Below, one piece after another: positions 17,228 to 26,147 of a stretch of 64,000 nt of DNA; the stretch's first letter is position 1, and each line of letters opens with the position of its first letter. This DNA is from Janthinobacterium sp. Its GTDB lineage: Bacteria > Pseudomonadota > Gammaproteobacteria > Burkholderiales > Burkholderiaceae_D. The DNA is taken from positions 123,798 to 187,797 of the forward strand of contig NZ_RFSK01000003.1 of NCBI RefSeq assembly GCF_009923995.1, read 5' to 3'. The position numbers and the translations under genes were made by a program. The notes under the pieces were generated by a model. That model did not search any database and had not been told where the DNA came from. It was given only the letters and a program-made list of their open reading frames with translations.

Positions 17228-17290
17228 GGCAAATATCCTTGTAAGTGTGAGGGCGCAGGCAGGCGCAGGCGTGCCCCTGCCCGTCGTGGC

Positions 17291-17304
17291 GATACATATG
17301 TATC
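17291..17304. promoter_or_regulatory. Palindromic operator, probable TetR-family site
   Basis: GATACATATGTATC is a perfect 14-base palindrome placed at about +4 to +17 of the MFS promoter, where a bound repressor would block transcription. Confidence 0.6.
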
Positions 17305-17314
17305 GATCGGTATA

Positions 17315-17344
17315 AATATAGGTGATGCCGCACCACGTTGTCAA
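17315..17344 (-). promoter_or_regulatory. Promoter of the MFS transporter gene
   Basis: On the minus strand: -35 TTGACA (17344-17339), 18-base spacer, -10 TATATT (17320-17315). The start point would be near 17308, right before the palindrome. Confidence 0.7.
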
Positions 17345-17366
17345 CGACTTCTGTATCGAGTAGTAT
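17338..17366 (+). promoter_or_regulatory. Promoter of the TetR gene
   Basis: -35 TTGTCA (17338-17343), 17-base spacer, -10 TAGTAT (17361-17366). The -35 overlaps that of the divergent MFS promoter on the opposite strand. Confidence 0.6.
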
Positions 17367-17394
17367 GTAAGTGGATGACGATGAGGAGGAATGG

Positions 17395-18012
17395 ATGGCG
17401 CAAATGGGACGGCCGCGCACGTTTGACCGGCAGGCGGCGGTCGAGCAGGCCATGTTTTTATTCTGGCAGCAGGGCTATGAATCGACGTCCTTGAGCCAGC
17501 TCAAGGCGGGCCTGGGCGGCGGCATTTCCGCGCCCAGCTTTTATGCCGCGTTCGGTTCGAAGGAAGCGTTGTTCCGCGAGGCGGCGCAATGCTATCTGGA
17601 CACGTATGCGCGCGTGACGGAATGCCTGTGGGACGATGGCCTGGCGCCGCGGCAAGCCATCGAGCTGGCCTTGCGCCAGTCGGCCAGGATGCAGTCCGAG
17701 CCGGGCCACCCGCCCGGTTGCATGGTGGCGCTCGGCTGCATGAGCGCGCCCACGCCCGAACATGCGGCCGTCGCCGCCCCGCTGACCGCTTCGCGCGCCC
17801 GCACGCGCGCCGGCTTCGCGCGCTGCGTGGAGCGGGGCCTGGCCAGCGGCGAACTGGCGGCGGGCACGGATGGGGCCGCGCTGGCCGCCGCCTTCGACGG
17901 CTTTTTATCGGGCGTGTCCATCCAGGCCCGCGACGGTATCGGCTACGCCGTGTTTGACGGGGCCATCACACAGCTGATGCGTCTGTGGGATGCCAGCCGC
18001 TTGACGGCCTAG
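17395..18012 (+). CDS. TetR-family repressor
   Basis: A 205-residue regulator. The N-terminal helix-turn-helix is evident (GRPRTFDRQAAVEQAMFLFW, then ESTSLSQLKAGL and SFYAAFGSKEALFREA), followed by an all-helical ligand domain with cysteines (PGCMVALGCM). AGGAGGA at 17384-17390 supports ATG 17395. It is divergent from the MFS exporter and probably represses it and itself. It converges on and overlaps by four bases a GNAT gene. Confidence 0.92.
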   Translation: MAQMGRPRTFDRQAAVEQAMFLFWQQGYESTSLSQLKAGLGGGISAPSFYAAFGSKEALFREAAQCYLDTYARVTECLWDDGLAPRQAIELALRQSARMQSEPGHPPGCMVALGCMSAPTPEHAAVAAPLTASRARTRAGFARCVERGLASGELAAGTDGAALAAAFDGFLSGVSIQARDGIGYAVFDGAITQLMRLWDASRLTA

Positions 18013-18479
18013 GCCGTAAAGCGGAACTCCAGCACGTCGTCGCCATACTGGTCCGTCTCGCCCGTCGCCGTCCAGCCCAGGTAGCGGTAAAAGCCGTAGG
18101 AACGGGAGGCGGGGTCATTCGAGCAGCCGAGGAACAGCCGCTGGTGGCCCTGGGCGTGCAAGTCCGCCATGACCCGTTCCAGCAGGGTCTTGCCGATGCC
18201 GAGGCCTTCGGCTTCCGGCAGCAGGGCCAGCACGACGATTTCGCCCGTGCCGCGTTCGCCAAAGCAATAGCCGGCCAGCTGGCCGTTGCGAAGGCACACG
18301 TGGCCAGGCAGGTTGCCCGAGCGCATCATCTGCGCCCAGGTGTCGGCCGTGATGCCCACTTCCGCCAGGCGCTCCGCGGTGATGGCGTTTTGCCGGGTCT
18401 TGCCGCGCAGGTCGATGAAGGCGGGGGTGTCGTCCGCCTTGGCGGCATGGAAGGTGATGGAGGCTGGATATGTGGTCAT
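18009..18479 (-). CDS. GNAT-family N-acetyltransferase
   Basis: A 156-residue acetyltransferase. The core is VVLALLPEAEGLGIGKTLLERV, whose EGLGIGK loop binds acetyl-CoA, then RLFLGCSNDPASRSYGFYRYLGW, a standard GNAT C-terminal strand and helix. It overlaps the TetR stop tail-to-tail. The substrate cannot be told from sequence. Confidence 0.87.
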   Translation of the reverse strand: MTTYPASITFHAAKADDTPAFIDLRGKTRQNAITAERLAEVGITADTWAQMMRSGNLPGHVCLRNGQLAGYCFGERGTGEIVVLALLPEAEGLGIGKTLLERVMADLHAQGHQRLFLGCSNDPASRSYGFYRYLGWTATGETDQYGDDVLEFRFTA

Positions 18480-18530
18480 GTATTTACTCGCTGGTGCCGT
18501 GTCTGTGGCGGGAATGCGCCTGGATAAACT

Positions 18531-19200
18531 TCATTCCCAGGATTTGCGCATGGTTTGCACATGGCGTTGCCAGTCAAAGATCTTGGTATTCTCGATTGCC
18601 TGCTGGCGGAGATTGCCGCTATCGATGATTTCATCCTTGACGATGATCAATTCGTTCTTGTCATTCAAGCCGTATTCCCGGTAGCGCTCGCAATCCTGTT
18701 CGCGCCGGGCGATGGCAGTTAATGTCTTGCGGTGCCATGCATAGCTGTCCTCATAAAAACATTGCGCCGCGCAGCCGCAATTGGCGATGCCGCCTTCGAT
18801 TCTCCGGCCGGCGATGCTGATTTCCAGATTCGGGATCGCTGATAATGGCTTGCTGAAACGGTAGTTTTTCGCCTGCGTATCCCACAGCCACACATCGGAA
18901 CAGCGGATGCGCCCCTGGCTATCCGTATAGCCCGTGACCCACAGGTCGGCGTGGCCGTCGAAATTCATGTCCAGCAGGAGCGCGTGCAAATTGCCCGTGC
19001 CGCTGCTGCTGCAGCTGCCAGTGACCCAGCGCTTGCCGAGGTTCAGCCGGTAAGTCTGCTTGTCATCGTGATTCACGTAGCGGATATCGGCGGCTTGCCG
19101 CACCTTGCCGCACCTTGCCGCTCGCGGCCTTTTCCAGATGTAGCGAGCCGCAATAAGCGGCAGTGGAAAACAGGGATAAAAACAGGGCTATGAGCTTCAT
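18531..19200 (-). pseudogene. Secreted XAC2610-like protein, frameshifted by 10-bp duplication
   Basis: The ATG at 19200 opens a clear signal peptide (MKLIALFLSLFSTAAYCGS), but that frame stops after about 45 codons. The rest of the protein, 190 residues with a calcium-loop-like DMNFDGHADLWVTG motif and several cysteines, reads in another frame from 19103. At the joint CACCTTGCCG occurs twice in tandem (19101-19110 and 19111-19120). Removing one copy fuses the frames exactly (KVRQ-AADIRY), giving a 219-residue exported protein. The D-x-N-F-D-G motif recalls XAC2610-type proteins. The gene is either recently broken or switched on and off by slippage; a GTG at 19103 could express a leaderless cytoplasmic form. 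Confidence 0.8.
19101..19120. repeat. 10-bp tandem duplication causing frameshift
   Basis: Two perfect copies of CACCTTGCCG with a partial third copy (CTTGCCG) just before at 19094-19100. Ten is not a multiple of three, so copy number sets the reading frame. Confidence 0.9.
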
Positions 19201-19363
19201 GGCGATATTCTCGGGCCGGCACGTGGATAAAATATCCCGATTACCGCATGGGGGGAATAATCATAACGCAGGATTCCGGCGACGTGCCACACCATTCCTA
19301 TCGTACATTCTGCGTATTGGCGTGCTGTGTACAATGCCTTCATTCTCCGAACAAGGAATCTTC

Positions 19364-20020
19364 ATGACCGACTCCACCGCATCCTGGAATGAAGCGGGCA
19401 TACTCGCTTATAACGACGGCAATTACGCGGAAGCGTTCCGCCAATTCGGCGCAGCAGCCGATGCGGGTGATCCCGCTGGCCAGCATTTGCTGGCCAGCCT
19501 GTATTACCAGGGCCATGGCGTGACGCAGGATTTACCGAAAGCCGTGGAATTGTTCACGGCCGCCGCGCAGGCGGGCTTTCCGCCGTCGCTGGCCAACCTG
19601 GCCCTGATGTATGCGAGCGGTGACGGCGTCGCGCAAGACATGGCGCAGTCGCTGGCCTACGGGCGCAAGGCGGCCGAGGCGGGCGATGGTCAGTCGCAGT
19701 TCAACCTGGCGCAGGCGTATCGCAAGGGGATTGATGTACCGCAAGACTACGCCGAGGCCGCGTTCTGGTACAAGCAGGCGGCCGAGGCCGGTTCCCTGTC
19801 CGCGCAGAATGAATATGGTTTGCTGTATGCGCAGGGGCAGGGCGTGGACCTCGACTACGTGCAGGCGTATGCGTGGATCGCCATGCCGGCCCAGGCGGGC
19901 AGCGCGCAATCGATCAAGAACCGCGACCAGTTGCTGGAAATCCTCACGCCGTCACAGCAGCAGGCGGCGCGCGCGCTCGCTGCCGAGTACGCGGCGCACT
20001 ACGGCCTCAATCCCCACTGA
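19364..20020 (+). CDS. Sel1-repeat protein
   Basis: A 218-residue protein with about four Sel1-like (tetratricopeptide-like) repeats of 36 residues, for example AGQHLLASLYYQGHGVTQD and SQFNLAQAYRKGIDVPQD. Such solenoids bind partner proteins. No signal peptide is seen, so it is probably cytoplasmic. AAGGA sits six bases before ATG 19364; a longer frame to 19163 lacks support. It converges on the next gene and overlaps it by 14 bases. No partner can be named. Confidence 0.88.
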   Translation: MTDSTASWNEAGILAYNDGNYAEAFRQFGAAADAGDPAGQHLLASLYYQGHGVTQDLPKAVELFTAAAQAGFPPSLANLALMYASGDGVAQDMAQSLAYGRKAAEAGDGQSQFNLAQAYRKGIDVPQDYAEAAFWYKQAAEAGSLSAQNEYGLLYAQGQGVDLDYVQAYAWIAMPAQAGSAQSIKNRDQLLEILTPSQQQAARALAAEYAAHYGLNPH

Positions 20021-20987
20021 ACGGGGATTTCCCCGGCTGCTTGCTGAGCACGCCCGCCGCATCGAGTTCATAGCTGTCGAAGTCGCGCGCCAGGAACAGC
20101 TGGCCCGAATAATGCAGCCGCGCTTCCGCTTCCAGCTCGGCCATGCCGTCCGCATGGTGGTAGCGGGCGCTGAAGTGGGTGAGGATCAGGTTGGGCAGGC
20201 GCACGGCAGCGGCGAACTGCGCCACGCGCTGCACGGAACTGTGCGTGGGGCCGGGGCCGACTTTTTGCAGCATGGCTTCCGTGTAAGTAGCTTCGTGCAC
20301 GAGCAGCTGCGCGTCCGCGCAGGCGTCCGTCAGCAGCGATGGCGTATCGTTGTCGCCGCCGATCACCACCGTGGCGCGCTGCGTGTCCACCTGGCGGAAA
20401 GCGGTGGCGGCCAGCACCGTGCCGTCGTCCAGATGGGCATCCTGGCCCGCCTGCAAGGTTCCCCAGGCGGGGCCGGGCGGCACGCCGGCGGCCAGCAGGG
20501 CGGGCTTGTCCAGCTTCCAGCGGCTCGTTTCCAGCGCGAAACGGTAGCCGACGCTGGGCGCGCGGTGCGACAGCGCGTGGCGCGAGATCGTCAAGCCCGC
20601 TTCCTGATACACCACGGGCGCGCTGTCCACGTCGATGTGGATCAGCGGATACGTCAGAAACAGTTCCGTGTGCAAGAGGGTGGCGTCGATCCACGCCTTG
20701 ATGGCGGCCGGGGCGATCAGCAGCAAGGGCTTCTTGCGCCCCGTCATGGAGGCGCTGGCCAGCAGGCCCGGCAATCCATAGCTGTGGTCGCCATGCACGT
20801 GGGTGATGCAGATGCCCACCAGGTCGTGCACGGACAGGGGAAGGCGCTGCAGCCGGTGCTGCGTCGCTTCGCCGCAATCGATCATCCACCAGTCGCGGTT
20901 GTGCGTCGTTTGCAGGGCCAGCGACGTGACGTTGCGGTGGCGCGTGGGCACGCCGGAAGACGTGCCGAGAAAAGTCAGTTTGAACAT
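20007..20987 (-). CDS. rnz: RNase Z / ElaC-type metallo-beta-lactamase fold hydrolase
   Basis: A 326-residue RNase Z-like enzyme, the class that trims tRNA 3' trailers or acts as RNase BN. Zinc ligands are visible: THVHGDHSYGLP (HxHxDH), an aspartate in a GGDNDTPSLL stretch, LVHEATYTE and LTHFSARYHH. Length and motif order fit the bacterial short form. The start MFKLTFLGTSSGVPT is the standard beginning of the family. Many betaproteobacterial tRNAs encode CCA, so its substrate may be broader than tRNA. Confidence 0.92.
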   Translation of the reverse strand: MFKLTFLGTSSGVPTRHRNVTSLALQTTHNRDWWMIDCGEATQHRLQRLPLSVHDLVGICITHVHGDHSYGLPGLLASASMTGRKKPLLLIAPAAIKAWIDATLLHTELFLTYPLIHIDVDSAPVVYQEAGLTISRHALSHRAPSVGYRFALETSRWKLDKPALLAAGVPPGPAWGTLQAGQDAHLDDGTVLAATAFRQVDTQRATVVIGGDNDTPSLLTDACADAQLLVHEATYTEAMLQKVGPGPTHSSVQRVAQFAAAVRLPNLILTHFSARYHHADGMAELEAEARLHYSGQLFLARDFDSYELDAAGVLSKQPGKSPFSGD

Positions 20988-21033
20988 GGGCGCATTATGC
21001 GGCAGCCGTGCCGGCTTGCCAACGCTGTTGGCT

Positions 21034-22527
21034 TCAACCTGCCAGCGGCGCGCTCAAGGTGTCCTTGTAGATGCGCCCGTTCTTCATGATCAGCAGCAGC
21101 TTGTCTTCCGGCCGGGCGAGGAAATCGAGGTTTTTCGCCGGATCGCCATCGGCCACCAGCAAGTCGGCCAGCGCGCCCGGGGCCAGGCGGCCCAAGGCGC
21201 CCGGGTAGGGCGCGCGCTGGCCGGACAGGGCCAGCAGTTCGCCATTCTGTCCCGTCGCCTGCGCCAGCAAGGTGAGCGGGTCGTAGAAGCGCGTCAGCTT
21301 GGCCAGCTGGCGGCCCTGCGTGGGCGTGTTTTTCGCGTTGAACAGGATATCCGTGCCCCAGCCCGTCCTGATGCCGTACTTTTGCGCCAGCGCATACGCC
21401 TTCACCGTGCCTTCCGATACGATCCTCTGGCTGGCCTTGCGTGCCGCATCGGGATACACATTGCTGTCTTCATCCTGCAGGAAGGGCTGCAGGCTCCACC
21501 ACGTGCCCGCGTCGCGCATCATGCGCGCGGATTCCTCGTCCGCCAGCTGGCCATGCTCGATGCTGCGCACCCCCGCGCGGATGGCCCGCTGTATGCCTTT
21601 CGGCGTGTACACGTGGGCCATCACGTAGGTGCCCCAGTCGGCGGCCGCCTCCACGCCGGCGCGCAGTTCGCGCTCCGAATACTGCGTGCTGTCGAGCGGG
21701 TCGTACAGCGAGGCGACGCCGCCGCCGGCCAGCATCTTGATCTGCGTGGCGCCCAGCATCAGCTGCTCGCGCACGCGGCGCAGCACTTCCGCGTCGCCAT
21801 CGGCGATCATGGCCACGCCCGTTGATTCCACCAGGCTCAGCGGGGCATTCGCCGCGCGGGGGATGTCCGAGCGCAAACGGAAGTCGCCGTGGCCCGAGGT
21901 TTGCGAAATCATGGCGCCCGAGGGAAAGATGCGCGGGCCGTCGACGATGCCTTCATCGATGGCGCGCTTCAAGGCAAAGGCGGGTCCGCCAGGATCGCGC
22001 ACGGCGGTAAAGCCCCGCAGCAGGGTGCGCCGCGCTTCCTGCGCCGCCACCAGGTACAGATAGCCCACGTCGGACGTCATGGCCGTCACCTGGCTGATGG
22101 CCGCCAGCATGGTGTGCCAGTGGGCGTCGATCAGGCCCGGCATGACCAGCTTGCCCCGGCAATCGATGACTTGCGCGCCGTCCACCTTCTCGCCGGCCGG
22201 CAGCAGGGCGGTGATCGTCGCGCCCGTCACGAGCACTTGCATGCCGGCGCGGGGCGCCTTGCCCGTGCCGTCGAACAGGCGCAGATTGGTCAGCAGCAGG
22301 GGCCGGTCCTGCGCCTGCGGCTGCTGGGCGTTGCCGGTGGACAGGCCGAGGCCGAGGAAGGGCGCCAGCATGGCGGCCGTGCCGCCGAGAAATTGCCGGC
22401 GCCGCATGTCCGCCATCACCCGCTGGTGCAGGATGGCGAAGACCGTGCCGCCGCAGTCGCAGGCGCGCGGCTTCAGGCCGCCCGTCTGCCAGGTGTCCGC
22501 CAGATGCTGTTCCTGTGCCAGGGCCAT
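21034..22527 (-). CDS. Exported amidohydrolase (metal-dependent hydrolase)
   Basis: A 497-residue amidohydrolase-superfamily enzyme. Metal ligands are seen in LIDAHWHT (HxH), AHVYTP, SIEHGQ and a GTDI aspartate, in the order of imidazolonepropionase/prolidase-like hydrolases. Residues 41-70 form a twin-arginine-like export signal (MRRRQFLGGTAAMLAPFL). It is preceded by a 40-residue extension containing CDCGG. AAGGA lies seven bases before ATG 22527, so the long form is supported; ATG 22407 would give a conventional Tat substrate. The substrate is unknown. Confidence 0.85.
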   Translation of the reverse strand: MALAQEQHLADTWQTGGLKPRACDCGGTVFAILHQRVMADMRRRQFLGGTAAMLAPFLGLGLSTGNAQQPQAQDRPLLLTNLRLFDGTGKAPRAGMQVLVTGATITALLPAGEKVDGAQVIDCRGKLVMPGLIDAHWHTMLAAISQVTAMTSDVGYLYLVAAQEARRTLLRGFTAVRDPGGPAFALKRAIDEGIVDGPRIFPSGAMISQTSGHGDFRLRSDIPRAANAPLSLVESTGVAMIADGDAEVLRRVREQLMLGATQIKMLAGGGVASLYDPLDSTQYSERELRAGVEAAADWGTYVMAHVYTPKGIQRAIRAGVRSIEHGQLADEESARMMRDAGTWWSLQPFLQDEDSNVYPDAARKASQRIVSEGTVKAYALAQKYGIRTGWGTDILFNAKNTPTQGRQLAKLTRFYDPLTLLAQATGQNGELLALSGQRAPYPGALGRLAPGALADLLVADGDPAKNLDFLARPEDKLLLIMKNGRIYKDTLSAPLAG

Positions 22528-22717
22528 CGCGCCATCCTTTCATCGCTGCCGCGCCATGCACGGGCACGGGGGCAAAGTTAATAAGTGGAAACAATGTTCA
22601 TTGAAAGCCTGCCGCGCCGCCAAGTCAAGCGTGCACTTGCTTTACGGCAAAGAATGTAGCATCGGGCCTTCAAGGTACATGCTGGCCCGTTTTTTTCCCA
22701 TGCCTGCGTTTCCCTGC

Positions 22718-23638
22718 CTAATCGAGCTGGTAGCGGGGGCAGGGCCGGATCGGCGGCGGCAGCGGTTCGCCGTTCAATTCCAGCAGCGAGCGTTCCGTTT
22801 CCCGCGTCATGGCGTTCAGGGCCAGGCAGTTGGGTGCCAGGCCGAACGGTTCGGCGATCTGCTGCGCGATGGCTTCCAGCGCAAACAGGGTGTAGGCGAC
22901 GAACACGGAAATGAGGGGCGTGGCCACGCCGATGGCGTCCACCAGGCCCAGCGGCAGCAAAAAACAGTACATGTAGACGGTGCGGTGCACGAGCACGCCG
23001 TACGGATACGGAATCGGCGTGTTCTTGATGCGTTCGCAGCCGGCCACGGTGGCGGCCAGGTCGTTGAGCTGGTGGTCGAGCATCCACAGCAGCTGCGCCT
23101 GGCCGCCCTGGCGCTGCGCGGCGTCACGCAGCATGGCGCGCACCGTGTGCAGCACGGCGACAGGCTTGAAGGTCATGCCCTGCAACTGCTGCGCTTCGGC
23201 GGCCGGCAGGTAGCGCGCCAGGTCTTCCTGCGGGGCCGTCTGGCGCAGCTGGTGCTTGAGCGCGTAGACGAAGGCGACCAGGCGGCGCAGCAGCAACTGG
23301 TGGTCCAGGCCGCTCGTTTCCTGCGGCAGGTAGGTGATCGCCTGCGAGGCCAGGGCCCGCGCGGCGATCAGCAATTGTCCCCAGATATGCCGCGCCTCGG
23401 CAAAGCGGGCATAGCTGGCATTGTTGCGAAAGCCGAGGAAGATGGCCAGGCTGATGCCGACCATGGGGAACGGCGCCGTGTCGAGGGGAATCTTGACGCC
23501 GAAGACGCGCCCGTCCGTCAGCAGGGCCAGCGAACTGATCAGGAGCATCAGCAGCAGTTGCGGGATGATGGCTTGCAGCACGGAGCCGTCCCAGACGAAC
23601 AGCATGCGCAGCCAGTTCGAGGTGGAGCGAACGATCAC
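22718..23638 (-). CDS. Bestrophin-family (YneE-like) ion channel
   Basis: A 306-residue bacterial bestrophin homologue. Typical sequence includes LLLMLLISSLALL, FLGFRNNASYARFAEAR with the family RNNxxYxR(F/W)xEAR pattern, and TPIPYPY at the neck. Family members form pentameric anion- or sodium-selective channels in the inner membrane. Its ATG overlaps the stop of the molybdoenzyme gene upstream (ATGA), so it is translated from the same mRNA. Confidence 0.9.
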   Translation of the reverse strand: MIVRSTSNWLRMLFVWDGSVLQAIIPQLLLMLLISSLALLTDGRVFGVKIPLDTAPFPMVGISLAIFLGFRNNASYARFAEARHIWGQLLIAARALASQAITYLPQETSGLDHQLLLRRLVAFVYALKHQLRQTAPQEDLARYLPAAEAQQLQGMTFKPVAVLHTVRAMLRDAAQRQGGQAQLLWMLDHQLNDLAATVAGCERIKNTPIPYPYGVLVHRTVYMYCFLLPLGLVDAIGVATPLISVFVAYTLFALEAIAQQIAEPFGLAPNCLALNAMTRETERSLLELNGEPLPPPIRPCPRYQLD

Positions 23639-25950
23639 GCGCCGGCCCCGGCGGAAGGGGCCAGCAGCACGGGGATGGACTTGAAGGTCGGCGTGCCCGA
23701 ACCGTAGCCCACGCTGTCGAGCGGCACCAGCGGATTGGTTTCCGGGTAGTAGGCGCCGATGCAGCCACGGGGAATGTCGTACTCGACGAGCAGGAAGCGG
23801 TCGGCGCGGCGGTCGATGCCGTCATGCCACACGCCGATCAGGTCGACCCAGTCGCCCGCCGCAAAGCCCAGCATGGCCAGATCGTCCCTGTTGATGAAGA
23901 CGACGCGGCGCTGGCCGAACACGCCACGGTAGCGGTCGTCCATGGCGTAGATGGTCGTGTTGTACTGGTCGTGCGAGCGCGTCGTCATGAGCACCATCAA
24001 ACGCTCGCCATATTGCTGGCGCGCGCGCTGGATGGGCGTGTCCAATTCGATGGCGTTGACGAGGAATTGCGCCTTGCCGCTGGCCGTCTTCCACACGCGT
24101 TCGCGCGAGGCGATGTTCAGGTGGAAACCGCCCGGCTTGGCCACGCGCAGGTTGTAGTCGAAGAAATCGTCAAACACTTGTTCGATGGAGTCGCGCAGCA
24201 GCGCATAGTCGCCGCTGAAGCGCAGCCAGGCTATCTTTTCGCTGCCCAGGGTCGCCTGCGCCATGCCGGCCACGATGGCGATTTCCGAGCGCAGATTGGG
24301 CGAGGCGGGCTGGTTCATGCCGAAGGAGATGTGCACCATGCTCATGGAGTCTTCCACCGTCACGCCCTGCGCCACGCCCCCCTGCAGGTCGATTTCCGTG
24401 CGTCCCAGGGTGGGCAGGATCAGCGCATCCCTGCCGTGCACGAGGTGGCTGCGGTTGAGCTTGGTGGCGATGTGGACCGTCAGGTCGCACGAGCGCAGCG
24501 CTTCCCAGGTGCGCGGCGTGTCCGGCGTGGCCATCGCGAAGTTGCCGCCCAGCGCGACGAACACCTTCACCTTTTTCTCCAGCATGGCGGCGATGGTGCC
24601 GACGGCGTCGTAGCCGTGGTGGCGCGGCGGCTCGAAGTTGAAGACCAGACCCAGGCGGTCGAGGAAGGCCTGGGTCGGCTGTTCCTCGATGCCCATGGTG
24701 CGGTCGCCCTGCACGTTCGAATGGCCGCGCACGGGGCACAGGCCCGCGCCCCGCTTGCCGATATTGCCGCGCATCATCATCAAGTTCGACAGGATCTGCA
24801 CGGTGGCCACGGAATGCTTGTGCTGCGTCACCCCCATGCCCCAGGTGGCGATGACGGCCTTGCCCTTCACATAGATCTGCGTCAATTCCTCGATCTTGTC
24901 GCGCGCCACGCCCGATTCGGCCAGCAGCACGTCCCAGCTTTCCGCGCGCAGGTCGGCCGCGAAGGCGTCGAAGCCGCGCGTGTGTTCGGCGATGAAATCG
25001 CAGTCGAGCACGCGCTCCTGGCCGTGGGCGACGGCCTCGTCATCGAGCTCGACGACGCGCTTGGCCATGGCCTTGATCAGGGCGAAGTCGCCGCCCAGGG
25101 TGGGGCAGATGAACAGCGAACAGATGTTGGTGCTGCCGCCCGTCAGCATTTCCAGCGGATGCTGGGGGCTGGTGAAGCGCTCCAGGCCCCGTTCGTGCAG
25201 CGGGTTGATGGAAACGATGGTGGCGCCGCGGCGCGACGCTTCGCGCAATTCGCCCAGCATGCGCGGGTGGTTGGTGGCGGGATTCTGGCCGAACAGCAGC
25301 AGGGTGTCCGCATGCTCGAAGTCGTCCAGCAGTACCGTGCCCTTGCCCACGCCCACGGTTTCCGGCAAGCCGCGGCTCGTTGCCTCGTGGCACAGGTTGG
25401 AACAGTCGGGGAAGTTGTTGGTGCCGTAGGCGCGCACGAACAGTTGATACAGGAAGGCCGCCTCGTTGCTGGCGCGGCCCGACGTGTAGAAGGCGGCCTG
25501 GTCGGGGTCGTCCAGCGCGTGCAGGTGCCGCGCCACGAGGGCGTAGGCGTCATCCCAGGAAATGGCCTGGTATTTGTCGCTGGCGGCGTCGTACACCATG
25601 GGGTCCGTCAGGCGGCCATGTTGTTCCAGATCATAGTCCGACTGTTCCATCAGCTGCGTGACCGTGTGCTGCTGGAAAAACTCCGGACGCACGCGCTTGC
25701 TCGTCGATTCGGCAGCCACGGCCTTGACGCCGTTTTCGCAGAATTCGAATGTCGACGCGTGTTCGCGGTCGGGCCAGGCGCAGCCGGGACAGTCGAAGCC
25801 ATCGGGCTGGTTTTGCTCGAACAGCGCGCGGTAATTGCCCGCGCCGACTTTTTCCTTGAGCAGGTTGATGGCCACGTACTTGAGGGCACCCCAGCCTGCC
25901 GCAGGATGGGTGTAGGGCGCGATGCGCGCGTCGGACTTGGGCTTGCTCAT
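23635..25950 (-). CDS. FdhF/YdeP-like molybdopterin oxidoreductase alpha subunit
   Basis: A 771-residue bis-MGD-type oxidoreductase of the YdeP group, relatives of formate dehydrogenase H linked in E. coli to acid resistance. It has the N-terminal DGFDCPGCAWPD motif, cofactor-binding regions (SGRASNEAAFLYQLF, ATWGMGVTQHKHSV, FVALGGNFAMATPDT) and a molydopterin-dinucleotide-binding C-terminal domain (TTRSHDQYNTTIY). No Tat signal, so it is cytoplasmic. AGGAG precedes ATG 25950; a longer frame reaches 26004. The catalytic substrate is unproven in this family. It is coupled to bestrophin downstream, and moaA is close by. Confidence 0.92.
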   Translation of the reverse strand: MSKPKSDARIAPYTHPAAGWGALKYVAINLLKEKVGAGNYRALFEQNQPDGFDCPGCAWPDREHASTFEFCENGVKAVAAESTSKRVRPEFFQQHTVTQLMEQSDYDLEQHGRLTDPMVYDAASDKYQAISWDDAYALVARHLHALDDPDQAAFYTSGRASNEAAFLYQLFVRAYGTNNFPDCSNLCHEATSRGLPETVGVGKGTVLLDDFEHADTLLLFGQNPATNHPRMLGELREASRRGATIVSINPLHERGLERFTSPQHPLEMLTGGSTNICSLFICPTLGGDFALIKAMAKRVVELDDEAVAHGQERVLDCDFIAEHTRGFDAFAADLRAESWDVLLAESGVARDKIEELTQIYVKGKAVIATWGMGVTQHKHSVATVQILSNLMMMRGNIGKRGAGLCPVRGHSNVQGDRTMGIEEQPTQAFLDRLGLVFNFEPPRHHGYDAVGTIAAMLEKKVKVFVALGGNFAMATPDTPRTWEALRSCDLTVHIATKLNRSHLVHGRDALILPTLGRTEIDLQGGVAQGVTVEDSMSMVHISFGMNQPASPNLRSEIAIVAGMAQATLGSEKIAWLRFSGDYALLRDSIEQVFDDFFDYNLRVAKPGGFHLNIASRERVWKTASGKAQFLVNAIELDTPIQRARQQYGERLMVLMTTRSHDQYNTTIYAMDDRYRGVFGQRRVVFINRDDLAMLGFAAGDWVDLIGVWHDGIDRRADRFLLVEYDIPRGCIGAYYPETNPLVPLDSVGYGSGTPTFKSIPVLLAPSAGAGA

Positions 25951-26147
25951 GATGACTCTCCTGGTGATCTGCGATGGGACACCCACATGGTAGTGGCGGC
26001 GCACTGCCCCATAGGCGCACAGTTCCGGGCAAAAAAACAGAGTACAGATGGGAAGATGGCGAGCAGCGTCGCGCCGGCCATGCCGCTGATTTATGATACA
26101 GGCGAGGGAAGTGCGGCGCGCATTTCCGGCTTTCAGCGAGAAAATAC

